Program-made: the position numbers and the translations under genes
Shown: one piece after another, positions 23,151-31,356 of the stretch
Numbering within the stretch: position 1 is the first letter of the stretch
Layout: every line of letters starts with the position of its first letter
Assembly: GCA_963749035.1 (NCBI GenBank)
Contig: CAVVKW010000002.1
Location: 124,001 to 188,000 of the forward strand
Source of the DNA: CAVVKW01 sp963749035
Lineage (GTDB): Bacteria > Verrucomicrobiota > Verrucomicrobiia > Chthoniobacterales > JAATET01
DNA length: 64,000 nt
Direction: 5' to 3'
Notes under the pieces: model-generated
The model's database searches: none
The model's input: only the letters and a program-made list of their open reading frames with translations
What the model was told of the DNA's origin: nothing

Positions 23151-25010
23151 GTGCTCGAACTTCACGACGTCTCCCTCTTCGTCGGTCGCGGCGAATCTCT
23201 CCAACCGATCCTAGCCGACGTCGACCTGCGTCTTCCCCGCCAGCACCTTGCGGCGGTGATTGGCCCTTCCGGCTGTGGGAAGAGCACCCTCTTGAAAGTG
23301 GTCGCCGGGATTGCCGACGGAGACGACGAAGGTCGCGTGATCTGGGACGGACGCGATCTGTCGGAGCAAGACTTTGCTCCGACCGAAGTGGGTTACGTTC
23401 CGCAGTTCGGCATCGCCCACGACGAACTCACCACCACCGAATCCATTCTCGCCGCCGTCCGCCTCCGAGTCCGGCCGGCCCACCCGGGACACCTGCGAGA
23501 AATTGCCGAGCAAACCCTCGCCGAAGTTGGCCTGGGCGAATTCGGCGACCGGCGCGTCGGCGTCCTCTCCGGAGGACAGAAGCGTCGCCTCGCTCTCGCG
23601 ATGGAGATCGCCAGTGCTCCAGCCATCCTGCTCTGCGACGAGGTCACCTCCGGTCTCGACGCGCAGGCGGAGGACGGCATCGTTCACCTCATCCACCGCC
23701 TCGCGACTCGTGATCGACTCGTGCTATCCGTCACCCACAGTCTCCGTCACCTCGACCTCTACGACTCGATCATCGTTCTCGCCGAAGGATCGATCGCGTA
23801 TCACGGCCGACCCGGCGACCTCACCCACTACTTCCAAATCGGCGACCCGGAGGAACTCTACGCCCGGCTCTCCGAACGCAAGGGCCACGACTGGTCCCGC
23901 TCGTGGCGAAAACATCACGCTCCTTACACCGAGGATCTCCTCATCGAGTTCGCTCCCGCCCCGGCCGAATCCACCGAAGAATCCTACGCCCCGCGCGATG
24001 CGGACAAAACTAACTCACCCGGAGTCTTCGACGACTTCGACGCCACAACCGACAACGACGAATTCAAGACCCCACCGTCCGAAGAATCCCGCGACCCGGA
24101 AGCCCCCCCCGCGGGGAACGATCCGAAACCCGAAATCCAAAATCCGAAATCCAGGATTCCCTCCGCCTTCAGCCAGTTCACGACTCTCGTCGAAAGACGC
24201 TTCCGGATTTTCTTCCGGAGCCCCGGCCAGATTGCCCTCCAGCTCGGCCTGATCCTCGGATTCCCCGTTCTGGTTGCCATCTTTGCGTGGCACGGACTGC
24301 CCGAGATCCAGAACCTCAGCGTCGGCCTCGGCCAAGACCCGACCCGTCAGCTGGTGGAAGCCAATTCGTTTCTCGCTCAAGCCAGCCGCATCGGCAGCCT
24401 GGTCTCCGGCATCGTCATGTTTCAGGTGATTCTCCTCACCCTGATGGGAGCCAATAACTCCGGACGCGAAATCGCCGCCGAGCGCCTCATCTTTGAGAAA
24501 GAAAAACTCTCCGGCCTCCGCGCGACCAGCTACATCGCCAGCAAAGCCGTGTTCCTTTCGTTGCTCGTTCTCGCTCAGTCGATCTGGATGGGTCTTTTCG
24601 TCCACTTCGTCTGCGGATTCCCGGGCGACCTCCTCGCACAGCTCGGCTTCCTCGTCCTCGTGAATGCCGCCATGACCTCCATCTGCCTCGGAGTGTCCGC
24701 TTGGATGAGTTCGGCGGAACAGGCCTCCCTCGTCAGCATCTACCTCGTCGGATTCCAACTCCCGCTCTCCGGCGCTGTCCTCGCACTTCCGGATGCCGTC
24801 GGATCGCTCGTCCGGCCGTTCATCTCCGCTTACTGGAGCTGGTCAGGGGTCTTGCAAACTCTCCGCGGCGAACGTTATTACGAGATTGCCCAGATGGTCG
24901 TGCAAACGGCCCTTTCCCCCGCCGCCCTCTGCGCTTGGATCCTCGTCGGCCACATCCTCGCTGGCTTGTTCCTCGCCTACACCGGATCGAAGTCCACCCG
25001 CTTCCAATGA
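23151..25010 (+). CDS. ABCG-like half transporter, ATPase fused to ABC-2 permease
   Basis: Protein of 619 residues in the order ATPase then membrane domain. ATPase: Walker A GPSGCGKST (about 38-46), Q-loop VPQFG, signature LSGGQKRR (about 141), Walker B ILLCDE and H-loop SVTHS. Residues 265-345 are an acidic, disordered linker. Six or more hydrophobic helices fill residues 350-619 (LGLILGFPVLVAIFAW ... ILVGHILAGLFLAYTG). Bacterial relatives often carry FHA domains and sit with Ser/Thr kinases; here the FHA is absent but kinase and PP2C genes lie divergently. The start is GTG. Linker residues PKPEIQNPKSRIP are encoded by an intergenic-type repeat (24121-24160). Substrate unknown. Confidence 0.88.
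   Translation: MLELHDVSLFVGRGESLQPILADVDLRLPRQHLAAVIGPSGCGKSTLLKVVAGIADGDDEGRVIWDGRDLSEQDFAPTEVGYVPQFGIAHDELTTTESILAAVRLRVRPAHPGHLREIAEQTLAEVGLGEFGDRRVGVLSGGQKRRLALAMEIASAPAILLCDEVTSGLDAQAEDGIVHLIHRLATRDRLVLSVTHSLRHLDLYDSIIVLAEGSIAYHGRPGDLTHYFQIGDPEELYARLSERKGHDWSRSWRKHHAPYTEDLLIEFAPAPAESTEESYAPRDADKTNSPGVFDDFDATTDNDEFKTPPSEESRDPEAPPAGNDPKPEIQNPKSRIPSAFSQFTTLVERRFRIFFRSPGQIALQLGLILGFPVLVAIFAWHGLPEIQNLSVGLGQDPTRQLVEANSFLAQASRIGSLVSGIVMFQVILLTLMGANNSGREIAAERLIFEKEKLSGLRATSYIASKAVFLSLLVLAQSIWMGLFVHFVCGFPGDLLAQLGFLVLVNAAMTSICLGVSAWMSSAEQASLVSIYLVGFQLPLSGAVLALPDAVGSLVRPFISAYWSWSGVLQTLRGERYYEIAQMVVQTALSPAALCAWILVGHILAGLFLAYTGSKSTRFQ
24121..24160 (+). repeat. AATCC/GAAA oligonucleotide repeat translated in frame within ABC gene
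   Basis: Successive variants of a seven-base unit of the type CCGAAAY/CCAAAAT lie head to tail (CCGAAACCCGAAATCC, then AAAATCCGAAATCC). The same kind of repeat appears outside genes at 25011-25044. Here it keeps the frame and encodes the disordered linker between ATPase and permease. It looks like an insertion of a common intergenic repeat into a tolerant site. Confidence 0.7.
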
Positions 25011-25044
25011 ACATTCCAAACCCGAAACCCGAAACCCGTAATTA
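25011..25044 (+). repeat. GGGTTTC-type oligonucleotide repeat after ABC gene
   Basis: Between the TGA of the ABC gene and the next start lies CCAAACCCGAAACCCGAAACCC followed by GTAATTAG (the repeat itself is about 22 bases; units CCCGAAA are tandem). It is the same sequence class and same orientation as the copy inside the ABC gene 850 bases upstream, so the two bracket the permease half. Confidence 0.65.
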
Positions 25045-25045
25045 G

Positions 25046-25447
25046 ATGGCCCGCCGTTCCCGCAATTCCATTCACCCCGCCGTCCTTCTCGCCGGGCTCG
25101 CCGGGCTCGTGATCGTTCTCTACATCGCTTCCACGCTCATCCCTCAAAGCGGCGATCCCTACCGGACCACTGCCCCCCTCGCGGTCGACGCCTACCTGGA
25201 GAATTCGAACAGCCTCCGCGGCAACCTCTACAAGTTGGAAGGAGAAATCCTGAACGTCCTCGGCTATTCCCCCTCGACCCAGGACCGTTTGATCTCCGTC
25301 CAAATCGATGGGACGGAGAGCATCGTCCCGCTCGTCATCCCCAGCGATCTCAGCCACGTCAACCTCCAGAAAGCCCAGCGCTTCCACTTCGAAGTGCGCG
25401 TCGACCCCCAGGGGATTCTGCGAACCCAAACCCTCCAGAAATCATGA
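25046..25447 (+). CDS. membrane-anchored periplasmic protein of unknown function
   Basis: Protein of 133 residues. One transmembrane helix near residues 12-30 (AVLLAGLAGLVIVLYIAS) anchors a C-terminal domain of about 100 residues that alternates strands and short turns (LRGNLYKLEGEILNVLGYSP, DRLISVQIDGTESIVPLVIP, RFHFEVRVDPQGILRTQTL). The pattern is OB-fold-like, as in CcmE-type or similar periplasmic modules, but no family motif is present. It overlaps the next gene by ATGA (25444-25447), which implies a coupled pair of envelope proteins downstream of the ABC transporter. Shares the operon direction. Confidence 0.7.
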   Translation: MARRSRNSIHPAVLLAGLAGLVIVLYIASTLIPQSGDPYRTTAPLAVDAYLENSNSLRGNLYKLEGEILNVLGYSPSTQDRLISVQIDGTESIVPLVIPSDLSHVNLQKAQRFHFEVRVDPQGILRTQTLQKS

Positions 25448-27297
25448 CCTTGTTCGTTCGCCTCACCCGCCCCGCTCCGACGAGCACTCTCGCGCTCGTC
25501 TTGATCGCCGGGTCGTTTTCCGCACCGCTGCGCTCCCAAGTCATCGACGCCGCTACGCTAAATTCTCCGCCACCCGCCGGTGATCCCGCTTCCGGGACTT
25601 CCTCCTTCCTCGGACGCGACGTCCCGTCGTTCGACCCCGCCAACGAAATGATCAGCTGGGACGGCAAGACGTGGAACGTCAACAACAACCGCCTCTTCGA
25701 ATCCCGCCTCGAGAAGTATCTCAACGTCGAGGCCGAAACGTCGGAAGAGGACCGCGCCTACAACGCCATTCTCGAGGAGATTCTCGACATCCTCAGCGCA
25801 AACCGAGCCAGCCCCACCGCCCTCGACCGCGCCTTCCAACTCCTACCCCAAGCCTCCGAATACCGTCGCGACGCCGGCCTCGGCGACACGCTTGCCAATC
25901 AAGTGTATTCCGCCTGGCGCTCCAGCCGTAACCTCGACCGCATCCGCCAGGCCGACGCCGCGCTCCTCGAAGAACGCCGCCGCGTCGAACGCAATCAGGT
26001 CGTGACCGCCGACGCCCGACCTCTCGAACGCGTTTCTCCCGACAACCCCGCCGCCGCCACCGCCGTCGCCGAGCGCCGCGCCCTCGAGATGCAGCCCTTC
26101 GTCACCCGGCTGGCCGAGCTCAATACCCTCCTGAAAACCAACCAAGCCAAACGAGAACTCCAGGAAGCTCAGACCAAGATCGAGTTCCAAGCGCTCATCG
26201 TGCAACTCTTCCTCCAGCGCCGCTTTCAGCACGTTCTCATCGCGACCCGCTTCTACCGAAACGTCTTCGACGACGGTGACGACCAACTCCGACTCAAGGG
26301 TGAATCGAAGAACCTTTTTTCGAAGACCACCGGACTTCCGCCCACCGTCGGCACCGTCGACGCCATCGCCAACGAGATCCTTCGCGACGTCGGCGAAGGC
26401 ATCGAGGCCTACAAATTTCTACTCGAGAAGGACGAACTCGAAAGCGCCACCAAACGCCTCGCCGAGACGTTCCTGGTCGGCGAATACCTCCCCGAGGTCC
26501 GCACCCTGACCCGAGCCGACAAGCGCCGCGCGCTCGCCTTCGTCCAAGCCTCGAATCAGCTTATCTCCGCCCTCGAGGTGAAGGACTACACGCGCGCCGA
26601 GAAGCTCGTGAACCAACTCGAGGAAACCGCCAAGGACTTCGACAACTCCAAACCCATGGCCGCCATCCAGACGGCCAAGACCGTTTCGGCCATGCATCTC
26701 GCTAAGGCCAAGAACGCCGCCGTCGCGGGTGAACGCGAGGTCCTCGAGACCGAACTCTCCGCCGCCACCGAGATCTGGCCGCGCAACCCCGCACTCGCCG
26801 ACATTTCAGCGACCATCTTCTCGCAGGGCGACGTGCAGGGAAAAGCGCTCGTCGATTTCGACCAGCTCCTCAGCCAGAAAAATTACCGTCAGATCTACGA
26901 CGACAAGGAACGCCTCATCGCCGCGACCGCACTCGACCCCGCCCGCCAGGATCAACTCCGCCAGGTTCTCGCGGACATGACCGCCATCGAAGGTGCCATC
27001 ATTCGCGCCCAAGAGATCGAAAAACGCGGAGATGCCGCCGGAGCTTGGGAATCCGCCGAGCAGGTCTTTCAGAGATTTCCCGACGACAGCAAATTAAATC
27101 AACTCCGCGCCAACCTCACGACCAAGGCCGCCGAATTCGTCCGCGCCCTCCGCCGCGCCGAGGAACTGGAAAGCCGTGACCAACCGGGCTCCAGCCTCGG
27201 CTGGTATCTCAAAGCGCAGCAGCAATACCCGAACAGCGACTTCGCGCGCGAAGGCATCGAGCGGCTCACCAAACAAATCCTTCCCGACGCCAGCTAG
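25444..27297 (+). CDS. exported helical-repeat protein of unknown function
   Basis: Protein of 617 residues with a signal peptide (cleaved near residue 32, after FSAPLRSQ). Most of the body is amphipathic helix with TPR-like spacing (for example FVQASNQLISALEVKDYTRA and, near the C-terminus, GSSLGWYLKAQQQYPNSDFA). A region near 170-220 is strongly charged and coiled-coil-like (LLEERRRVERNQVV). No enzymatic motif is visible. It is probably a periplasmic scaffold conserved in Verrucomicrobia; I do not know its role. Coupled by a 4-base overlap to the preceding membrane protein and probably co-transcribed with the ABC transporter. Confidence 0.7.
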   Translation: MTLFVRLTRPAPTSTLALVLIAGSFSAPLRSQVIDAATLNSPPPAGDPASGTSSFLGRDVPSFDPANEMISWDGKTWNVNNNRLFESRLEKYLNVEAETSEEDRAYNAILEEILDILSANRASPTALDRAFQLLPQASEYRRDAGLGDTLANQVYSAWRSSRNLDRIRQADAALLEERRRVERNQVVTADARPLERVSPDNPAAATAVAERRALEMQPFVTRLAELNTLLKTNQAKRELQEAQTKIEFQALIVQLFLQRRFQHVLIATRFYRNVFDDGDDQLRLKGESKNLFSKTTGLPPTVGTVDAIANEILRDVGEGIEAYKFLLEKDELESATKRLAETFLVGEYLPEVRTLTRADKRRALAFVQASNQLISALEVKDYTRAEKLVNQLEETAKDFDNSKPMAAIQTAKTVSAMHLAKAKNAAVAGEREVLETELSAATEIWPRNPALADISATIFSQGDVQGKALVDFDQLLSQKNYRQIYDDKERLIAATALDPARQDQLRQVLADMTAIEGAIIRAQEIEKRGDAAGAWESAEQVFQRFPDDSKLNQLRANLTTKAAEFVRALRRAEELESRDQPGSSLGWYLKAQQQYPNSDFAREGIERLTKQILPDAS

Positions 27298-27316
27298 CGG
27301 CCGCCCGATCCGCAGA

Positions 27317-28798
27317 TCACTGCTCGCGGCGCCGCGCCGCCCAACCGGCGATTCCCAAGCCACCGACGACCAACACCCACGTCCCCGGCTCCGGCACGGC
27401 AACCAGCTGCCGGACGATCCCATCGTGCTTGTTTAACACGAAGACCTCACCTCCCGTTCCGAGGCTGAATCGGAGATCCGCCCGCGACGTTGAACCCAGC
27501 CCCCGAGCCGCCCGCTCGGCGTTGATCAATTCAAGCAGCCGCACCGCTTCCCCGTTCTCGTCCACGGTCAGCAACTCGCTCAGACCGTCCTGCCCACCAG
27601 CCAATGGATCGGTGTCCACATTCAGCGTAAAAATCAACCCGGTCGGGAAATCTCCGAGCAACAGATTCCCGTTTAAACCCGGGATGCCACTGCCTCGAAC
27701 GACCTCGCCGACCGTGATGGCCCGGTTTCCGATCGACGTCGGAGGATCCGATACGAGGTTCGTGTGGTCATACTCCGCTACGGGATCGATGAAGCTCGGA
27801 TCGTCGGGCCGACTACCATTCGCAAAGCTCCCTTCGCGATTTACCCACCCGAAGTTTCCGCCATTTTCGGCCAGATCGATTTCCTCCACCGCTGTCTGCC
27901 CGATGTCCGCAATGAACAGATTGCCGCTCGCATCGTCCCAGCCGAAGCGCTGCGGATTGCGCAAGCCAGCCGAATAGATCTCCGCCAGCGTTCCGGCGTC
28001 GCCGTCGCTCGCGAACGCGTTCTCAGCCACGATGCCGTACTGCCCATTCGTGCTATCGCTCCCGAGTGGATCGATCCGAAGAAGTGCACCGTAGGGGTTC
28101 CCCAGCTTCTGGCCGTTCCCCTGCGGATCGTTCCCACTCCCGCCATCGCCCATCGCGACGTAGAGGTTCGTGCGATCCGTGCCCGCCGCGGTGCCGCGTG
28201 TATTGAAAGCGATCAACCCACCATTGTGATTGCCGAAAGGCTGCTTGAATCGAATCACTTCGCGAAATGGATTCGCCGGCACCGTCGGCGAGAACGTGCT
28301 CGCTGTCGGTGTCGATGTCTGCCACTCGAGCAAAACGGTATGGAATGACGTCGAGCCGCCGGGATCAAAATCCGGCGTGGACCCAGTGTCGTTGCTGCTG
28401 TGCAACGTGTAAAATTTTCCGAAACCACCGGTCGACGGAGTCGCAAAGTCGGGGTGAAAAGCGAAGGACTGAAATCCAACTTCGCCACCGCTGATCAAGC
28501 CCACTGATTGATCGCGCAGATCGAGATACTCGGTCACCGACCCACCACCCGCACCCACCGAGTAAAGTGGACCGTTCTGATCGTTCACGAACAACCGACC
28601 CGTTGGATCCGACGTCATCACACTCATCCGTGCGGGTCGATTTGTCGTCGAGTCCGGCAACGTTGCGAAATCCTGAATTCTCACCGCGTTCGTGCCCCTC
28701 GAAATCGGATCAGGAAAGTAATCCTGAGCTCGAAGCGAACCCGCGCCAACGAAAAGCAAACAAACCACGGGGAACCAAGGGGGGCATCCAGCTTTCAT
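27317..28798 (-). CDS. PQQ-dependent sugar dehydrogenase-like protein with VPEP sorting tail
   Basis: Secreted six-bladed propeller of 493 residues (signal peptide to about residue 24). Motifs of the soluble aldose-dehydrogenase family are visible: GGEVGFQSFAFHPDF near 104, FGNHNGGLIAFN near 187, GDGGSGNDPQGNGQ near 214, YSAGLRNPQRFGWD near 266 and IADIGQTAVEEID near 285. PQQ would be the cofactor and sugars the likely substrate. The C-terminus VPEPGTWVLVVGGLGIAG followed by a short basic end is a VPEP (PEP-CTERM) sorting signal, implying exosortase processing and surface or exopolysaccharide localisation. Convergent with the preceding exported protein (19 bases). Confidence 0.88.
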   Translation of the reverse strand: MKAGCPPWFPVVCLLFVGAGSLRAQDYFPDPISRGTNAVRIQDFATLPDSTTNRPARMSVMTSDPTGRLFVNDQNGPLYSVGAGGGSVTEYLDLRDQSVGLISGGEVGFQSFAFHPDFATPSTGGFGKFYTLHSSNDTGSTPDFDPGGSTSFHTVLLEWQTSTPTASTFSPTVPANPFREVIRFKQPFGNHNGGLIAFNTRGTAAGTDRTNLYVAMGDGGSGNDPQGNGQKLGNPYGALLRIDPLGSDSTNGQYGIVAENAFASDGDAGTLAEIYSAGLRNPQRFGWDDASGNLFIADIGQTAVEEIDLAENGGNFGWVNREGSFANGSRPDDPSFIDPVAEYDHTNLVSDPPTSIGNRAITVGEVVRGSGIPGLNGNLLLGDFPTGLIFTLNVDTDPLAGGQDGLSELLTVDENGEAVRLLELINAERAARGLGSTSRADLRFSLGTGGEVFVLNKHDGIVRQLVAVPEPGTWVLVVGGLGIAGWAARRREQ

Positions 28799-28869
28799 TC
28801 GAATACGGTGTCACCGAACGGCAAGATCAGCAACCGCCGACGATCCTCGGAGACACTGTCCGCAAGGCG

Positions 28870-29748
28870 TCATTCAGCCGATCTCCGCCAGGCGCGCGGA
28901 CTGGCACTCATTCGATCACGGAAGGCACGGTGAAAGCTCGAGACGGATTCAAAACCAACTTCCAAACTGATCTCCAACACGGACTTGGACGTTCCGCGGA
29001 GCAGCGACGCAGCGGTTCGCACGCGTAGGTCATGGAGGTAACAAAGCGGCGAGGTCTTCATCGTCTGCCGAAAAACCCGGCGGAATTGCGCGTCGCTCAA
29101 GGCACATCGACGCGCCAACTCTCGGATTCTCAGGGGACGCGCGTAGTCCTCGATCAGTATCTGCAAGGCCGGAGCGAGCCGTTGATAGTCGGTCGAGTGC
29201 TGGGAACCGCCCGCGTCGTGACTCGCCGGCCGCTGGCGGTGCGCTTGCACCAGGAGCTGGAGCGCGAGAGCACGGGCGACGACCCGGACACCCACGGCAT
29301 CACGCCCGAGTTCCTCGGCGAGTTGTCGGGCCGCATTGGCAAAACCAGGATGCTGGTTCACGGTGAAAACGTTTGGAAAATCCGGGCTGATCAGCCCGGC
29401 GGTGTCCGACCATTCCGGTTCGACCCAACCGGGTGGAAACGACCGGACCGGATCGAAGTGCATCCACGTCCATTCGCTCGTCGTCCCGGGGGCTCTGCGC
29501 GCAAAATGCGGCTCCGACGCCGGAATGATCACCGTGTCTTCGTCTCGAAACGTCCGGACTTTGTCGGCGATCATGAAGATCCCGTTCCCGCCGTGGCAGT
29601 AGCCGATCTCGAGACATTGGTGCACGTGAAGCTGGCGGATCGGACGGTCGCTCAGTTGATGCCCCGCGTGCATCCAAAATGGATTCTCGTCACTGAGAGG
29701 AATGGATTGTTCGAAAGTGGCGAGCCGACGTGCGCGAATCTGCGTCAT
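28870..29748 (-). CDS. AraC-family transcriptional regulator
   Basis: Regulator of 292 residues with an N-terminal cupin-like sensor (RQLHVHQCLEIGYCHGGNG, then DTVIIPASEPHFARR) and C-terminal double helix-turn-helix (RIRELARRCALSDAQFRRVF and VLEISLEVGFESVSSFHRAF). The sensor domain suggests a sugar ligand. It is divergent from the ADP-ribosylglycohydrolase-like gene with 128 bases between starts and is the natural candidate to control it. The gap holds a small GGCAG/CTGCC hairpin near 29780, a possible half site. Confidence 0.9.
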   Translation of the reverse strand: MTQIRARRLATFEQSIPLSDENPFWMHAGHQLSDRPIRQLHVHQCLEIGYCHGGNGIFMIADKVRTFRDEDTVIIPASEPHFARRAPGTTSEWTWMHFDPVRSFPPGWVEPEWSDTAGLISPDFPNVFTVNQHPGFANAARQLAEELGRDAVGVRVVARALALQLLVQAHRQRPASHDAGGSQHSTDYQRLAPALQILIEDYARPLRIRELARRCALSDAQFRRVFRQTMKTSPLCYLHDLRVRTAASLLRGTSKSVLEISLEVGFESVSSFHRAFRDRMSASPRAWRRSAE

Positions 29749-29876
29749 AACTGAGCGAATTAGCGACGAATAGGGCAGAAATACCTGCCAACATCAAACC
29801 ACGCTTTCAGCTCCCGCAGGAATTTGCCGTGAGTTGATCCCCTTTTACCCCAACCAACTCTCCAAACGACAAATTC

Positions 29877-31280
29877 ATGGCAGGCTGGACCACACTCCGA
29901 GAACTCGTTCGCGAAGAATTCAAACAATCGCTCGAAGAGGGCAAAGACCCCGGCAAGGTCGACGCTCTGCGACCCGCCTACGAGGCGGCCAGCGAGGACG
30001 AAGACGCGTTAGCGAAAGTTCACCGGCAGCTTTTGGCGCTCCCCGTGCGCGACGATTTCCCGTTCGAAGAACCAAGCGGTCTCGACTCGATTCGCGCTCT
30101 GCGCACCAACGACCAGCGCACGTGGGAGCTTTCCATCGACGACGATCAGCTCTACGACAAACTTTACGGTGCTTGGCTCGGACGCTGCGCCGGGTGCGCG
30201 CTCGGGAAGCCAGCCGAGCAGCTCATGACTCGCCTGCAACTCGCCCACATCGGCAATTCCTGGGAGCTGCAAAAGAAGTATCTCGTCGCTGTCTCCGCCG
30301 ACGAATGGCCAATTCGCGACTACTTCCCCGCCCACTCTCCCGCCGAACCCGAGACTGGCCTGCTCGACTGGGGGAAAGGTTCTTTCCGCGAGACCATCGC
30401 TCACATGGAGACCGACGACGACATTCGTTACACCGTGCTCGGACAACAGATTCTCACCGATTACGGTCGTGATTTTCGCTCGTGCAACGTCGCCAATCGT
30501 TGGCTCGGCCTCGGCTACACTTTCTTCTGCACCGCTGAGACGCAGGCCTATCGCAACTACGTCATCCGCGGCGATGGGTTCCGCAACCCCGCCCGAGAAC
30601 CCGACCTCGACCAAACCGCCGACTGGGAATTCTACACGCATCACCAGAATCCCTACCGGGAGTGGATTGGGGCCCAGATCCGCGTCGATTCCTACGCCTA
30701 CGCCGCTCCCGGCAACCCCCAGCTCGCCGCGGAATACGCCTGGCGCGACGCGCGAATCAGCCACGTGAAAAACGGGATCTATTCGGCGATGTTCTGCTCC
30801 GCAATCATCGCCGCCGCCTTTGCGACCAGCGACGTGCACGAAATCATCGCCGCCGGGCTCGCCGAGATCCCGGCCACCTCACGCCTCCACGCCGAACTTC
30901 TCCAGACAATCGCGATCTGCAAAAAATACGAATGCAACTTCGAGCACTTCGAAGCCGTGTTCACCGAGTTGCACGCCCTGCTCGGCCATTATCACTACGT
31001 CCACAGCAACAACAACACCGCCCTCTGCGTCGTCGCGCTCCTGCTATCCAATGGCGATTTTCACCAGGGCATCACCCTCGCCGTAATGGGTGGATGGGAC
31101 ACCGACTGCAACGGAGCAACCGTCGGCTCCGTCGTGGGTGCTATCACCGGAGCGAAGCTGGCCCCAAAGCTCTGGGTCGATCGGCTCAACGACACCCTCC
31201 GCGCGGGTCTCCTCGGCTACGATCCCATCGCCATCTCCGAGTGCGCCCGGCGCAGCTTGCACATCGCCCGAAAGGATTGA
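29877..31280 (+). CDS. ADP-ribosylglycohydrolase-family protein
   Basis: Cytosolic protein of 467 residues with an all-helical ARH fold. After a 95-residue N-terminal extension comes GAWLGRCAGCALGKPAEQL (the family start G-x2-x-G-D-A-L-G), then an acidic cluster METDDDIRYTVLGQQIL near residue 180 and the C-terminal metal motif GGWDTDCNGATVGSVVGAI near residue 404. These residues hold the Mg2+ pair in ARH1/DraG-like enzymes. True members remove ADP-ribose from proteins, but this longer bacterial subgroup is often linked with AraC/LacI regulators and sugar use and may act on nucleosides or glycosides. It stands alone on this strand, divergent from the AraC gene. Confidence 0.82.
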   Translation: MAGWTTLRELVREEFKQSLEEGKDPGKVDALRPAYEAASEDEDALAKVHRQLLALPVRDDFPFEEPSGLDSIRALRTNDQRTWELSIDDDQLYDKLYGAWLGRCAGCALGKPAEQLMTRLQLAHIGNSWELQKKYLVAVSADEWPIRDYFPAHSPAEPETGLLDWGKGSFRETIAHMETDDDIRYTVLGQQILTDYGRDFRSCNVANRWLGLGYTFFCTAETQAYRNYVIRGDGFRNPAREPDLDQTADWEFYTHHQNPYREWIGAQIRVDSYAYAAPGNPQLAAEYAWRDARISHVKNGIYSAMFCSAIIAAAFATSDVHEIIAAGLAEIPATSRLHAELLQTIAICKKYECNFEHFEAVFTELHALLGHYHYVHSNNNTALCVVALLLSNGDFHQGITLAVMGGWDTDCNGATVGSVVGAITGAKLAPKLWVDRLNDTLRAGLLGYDPIAISECARRSLHIARKD

Positions 31281-31356
31281 ATTCCCACCGGCAATTTGCC
31301 ACCGCGCGGCAGATAGCCGCCGATCAGCCCAAGTAGTGGTATCGCTAAGCCCGCCC

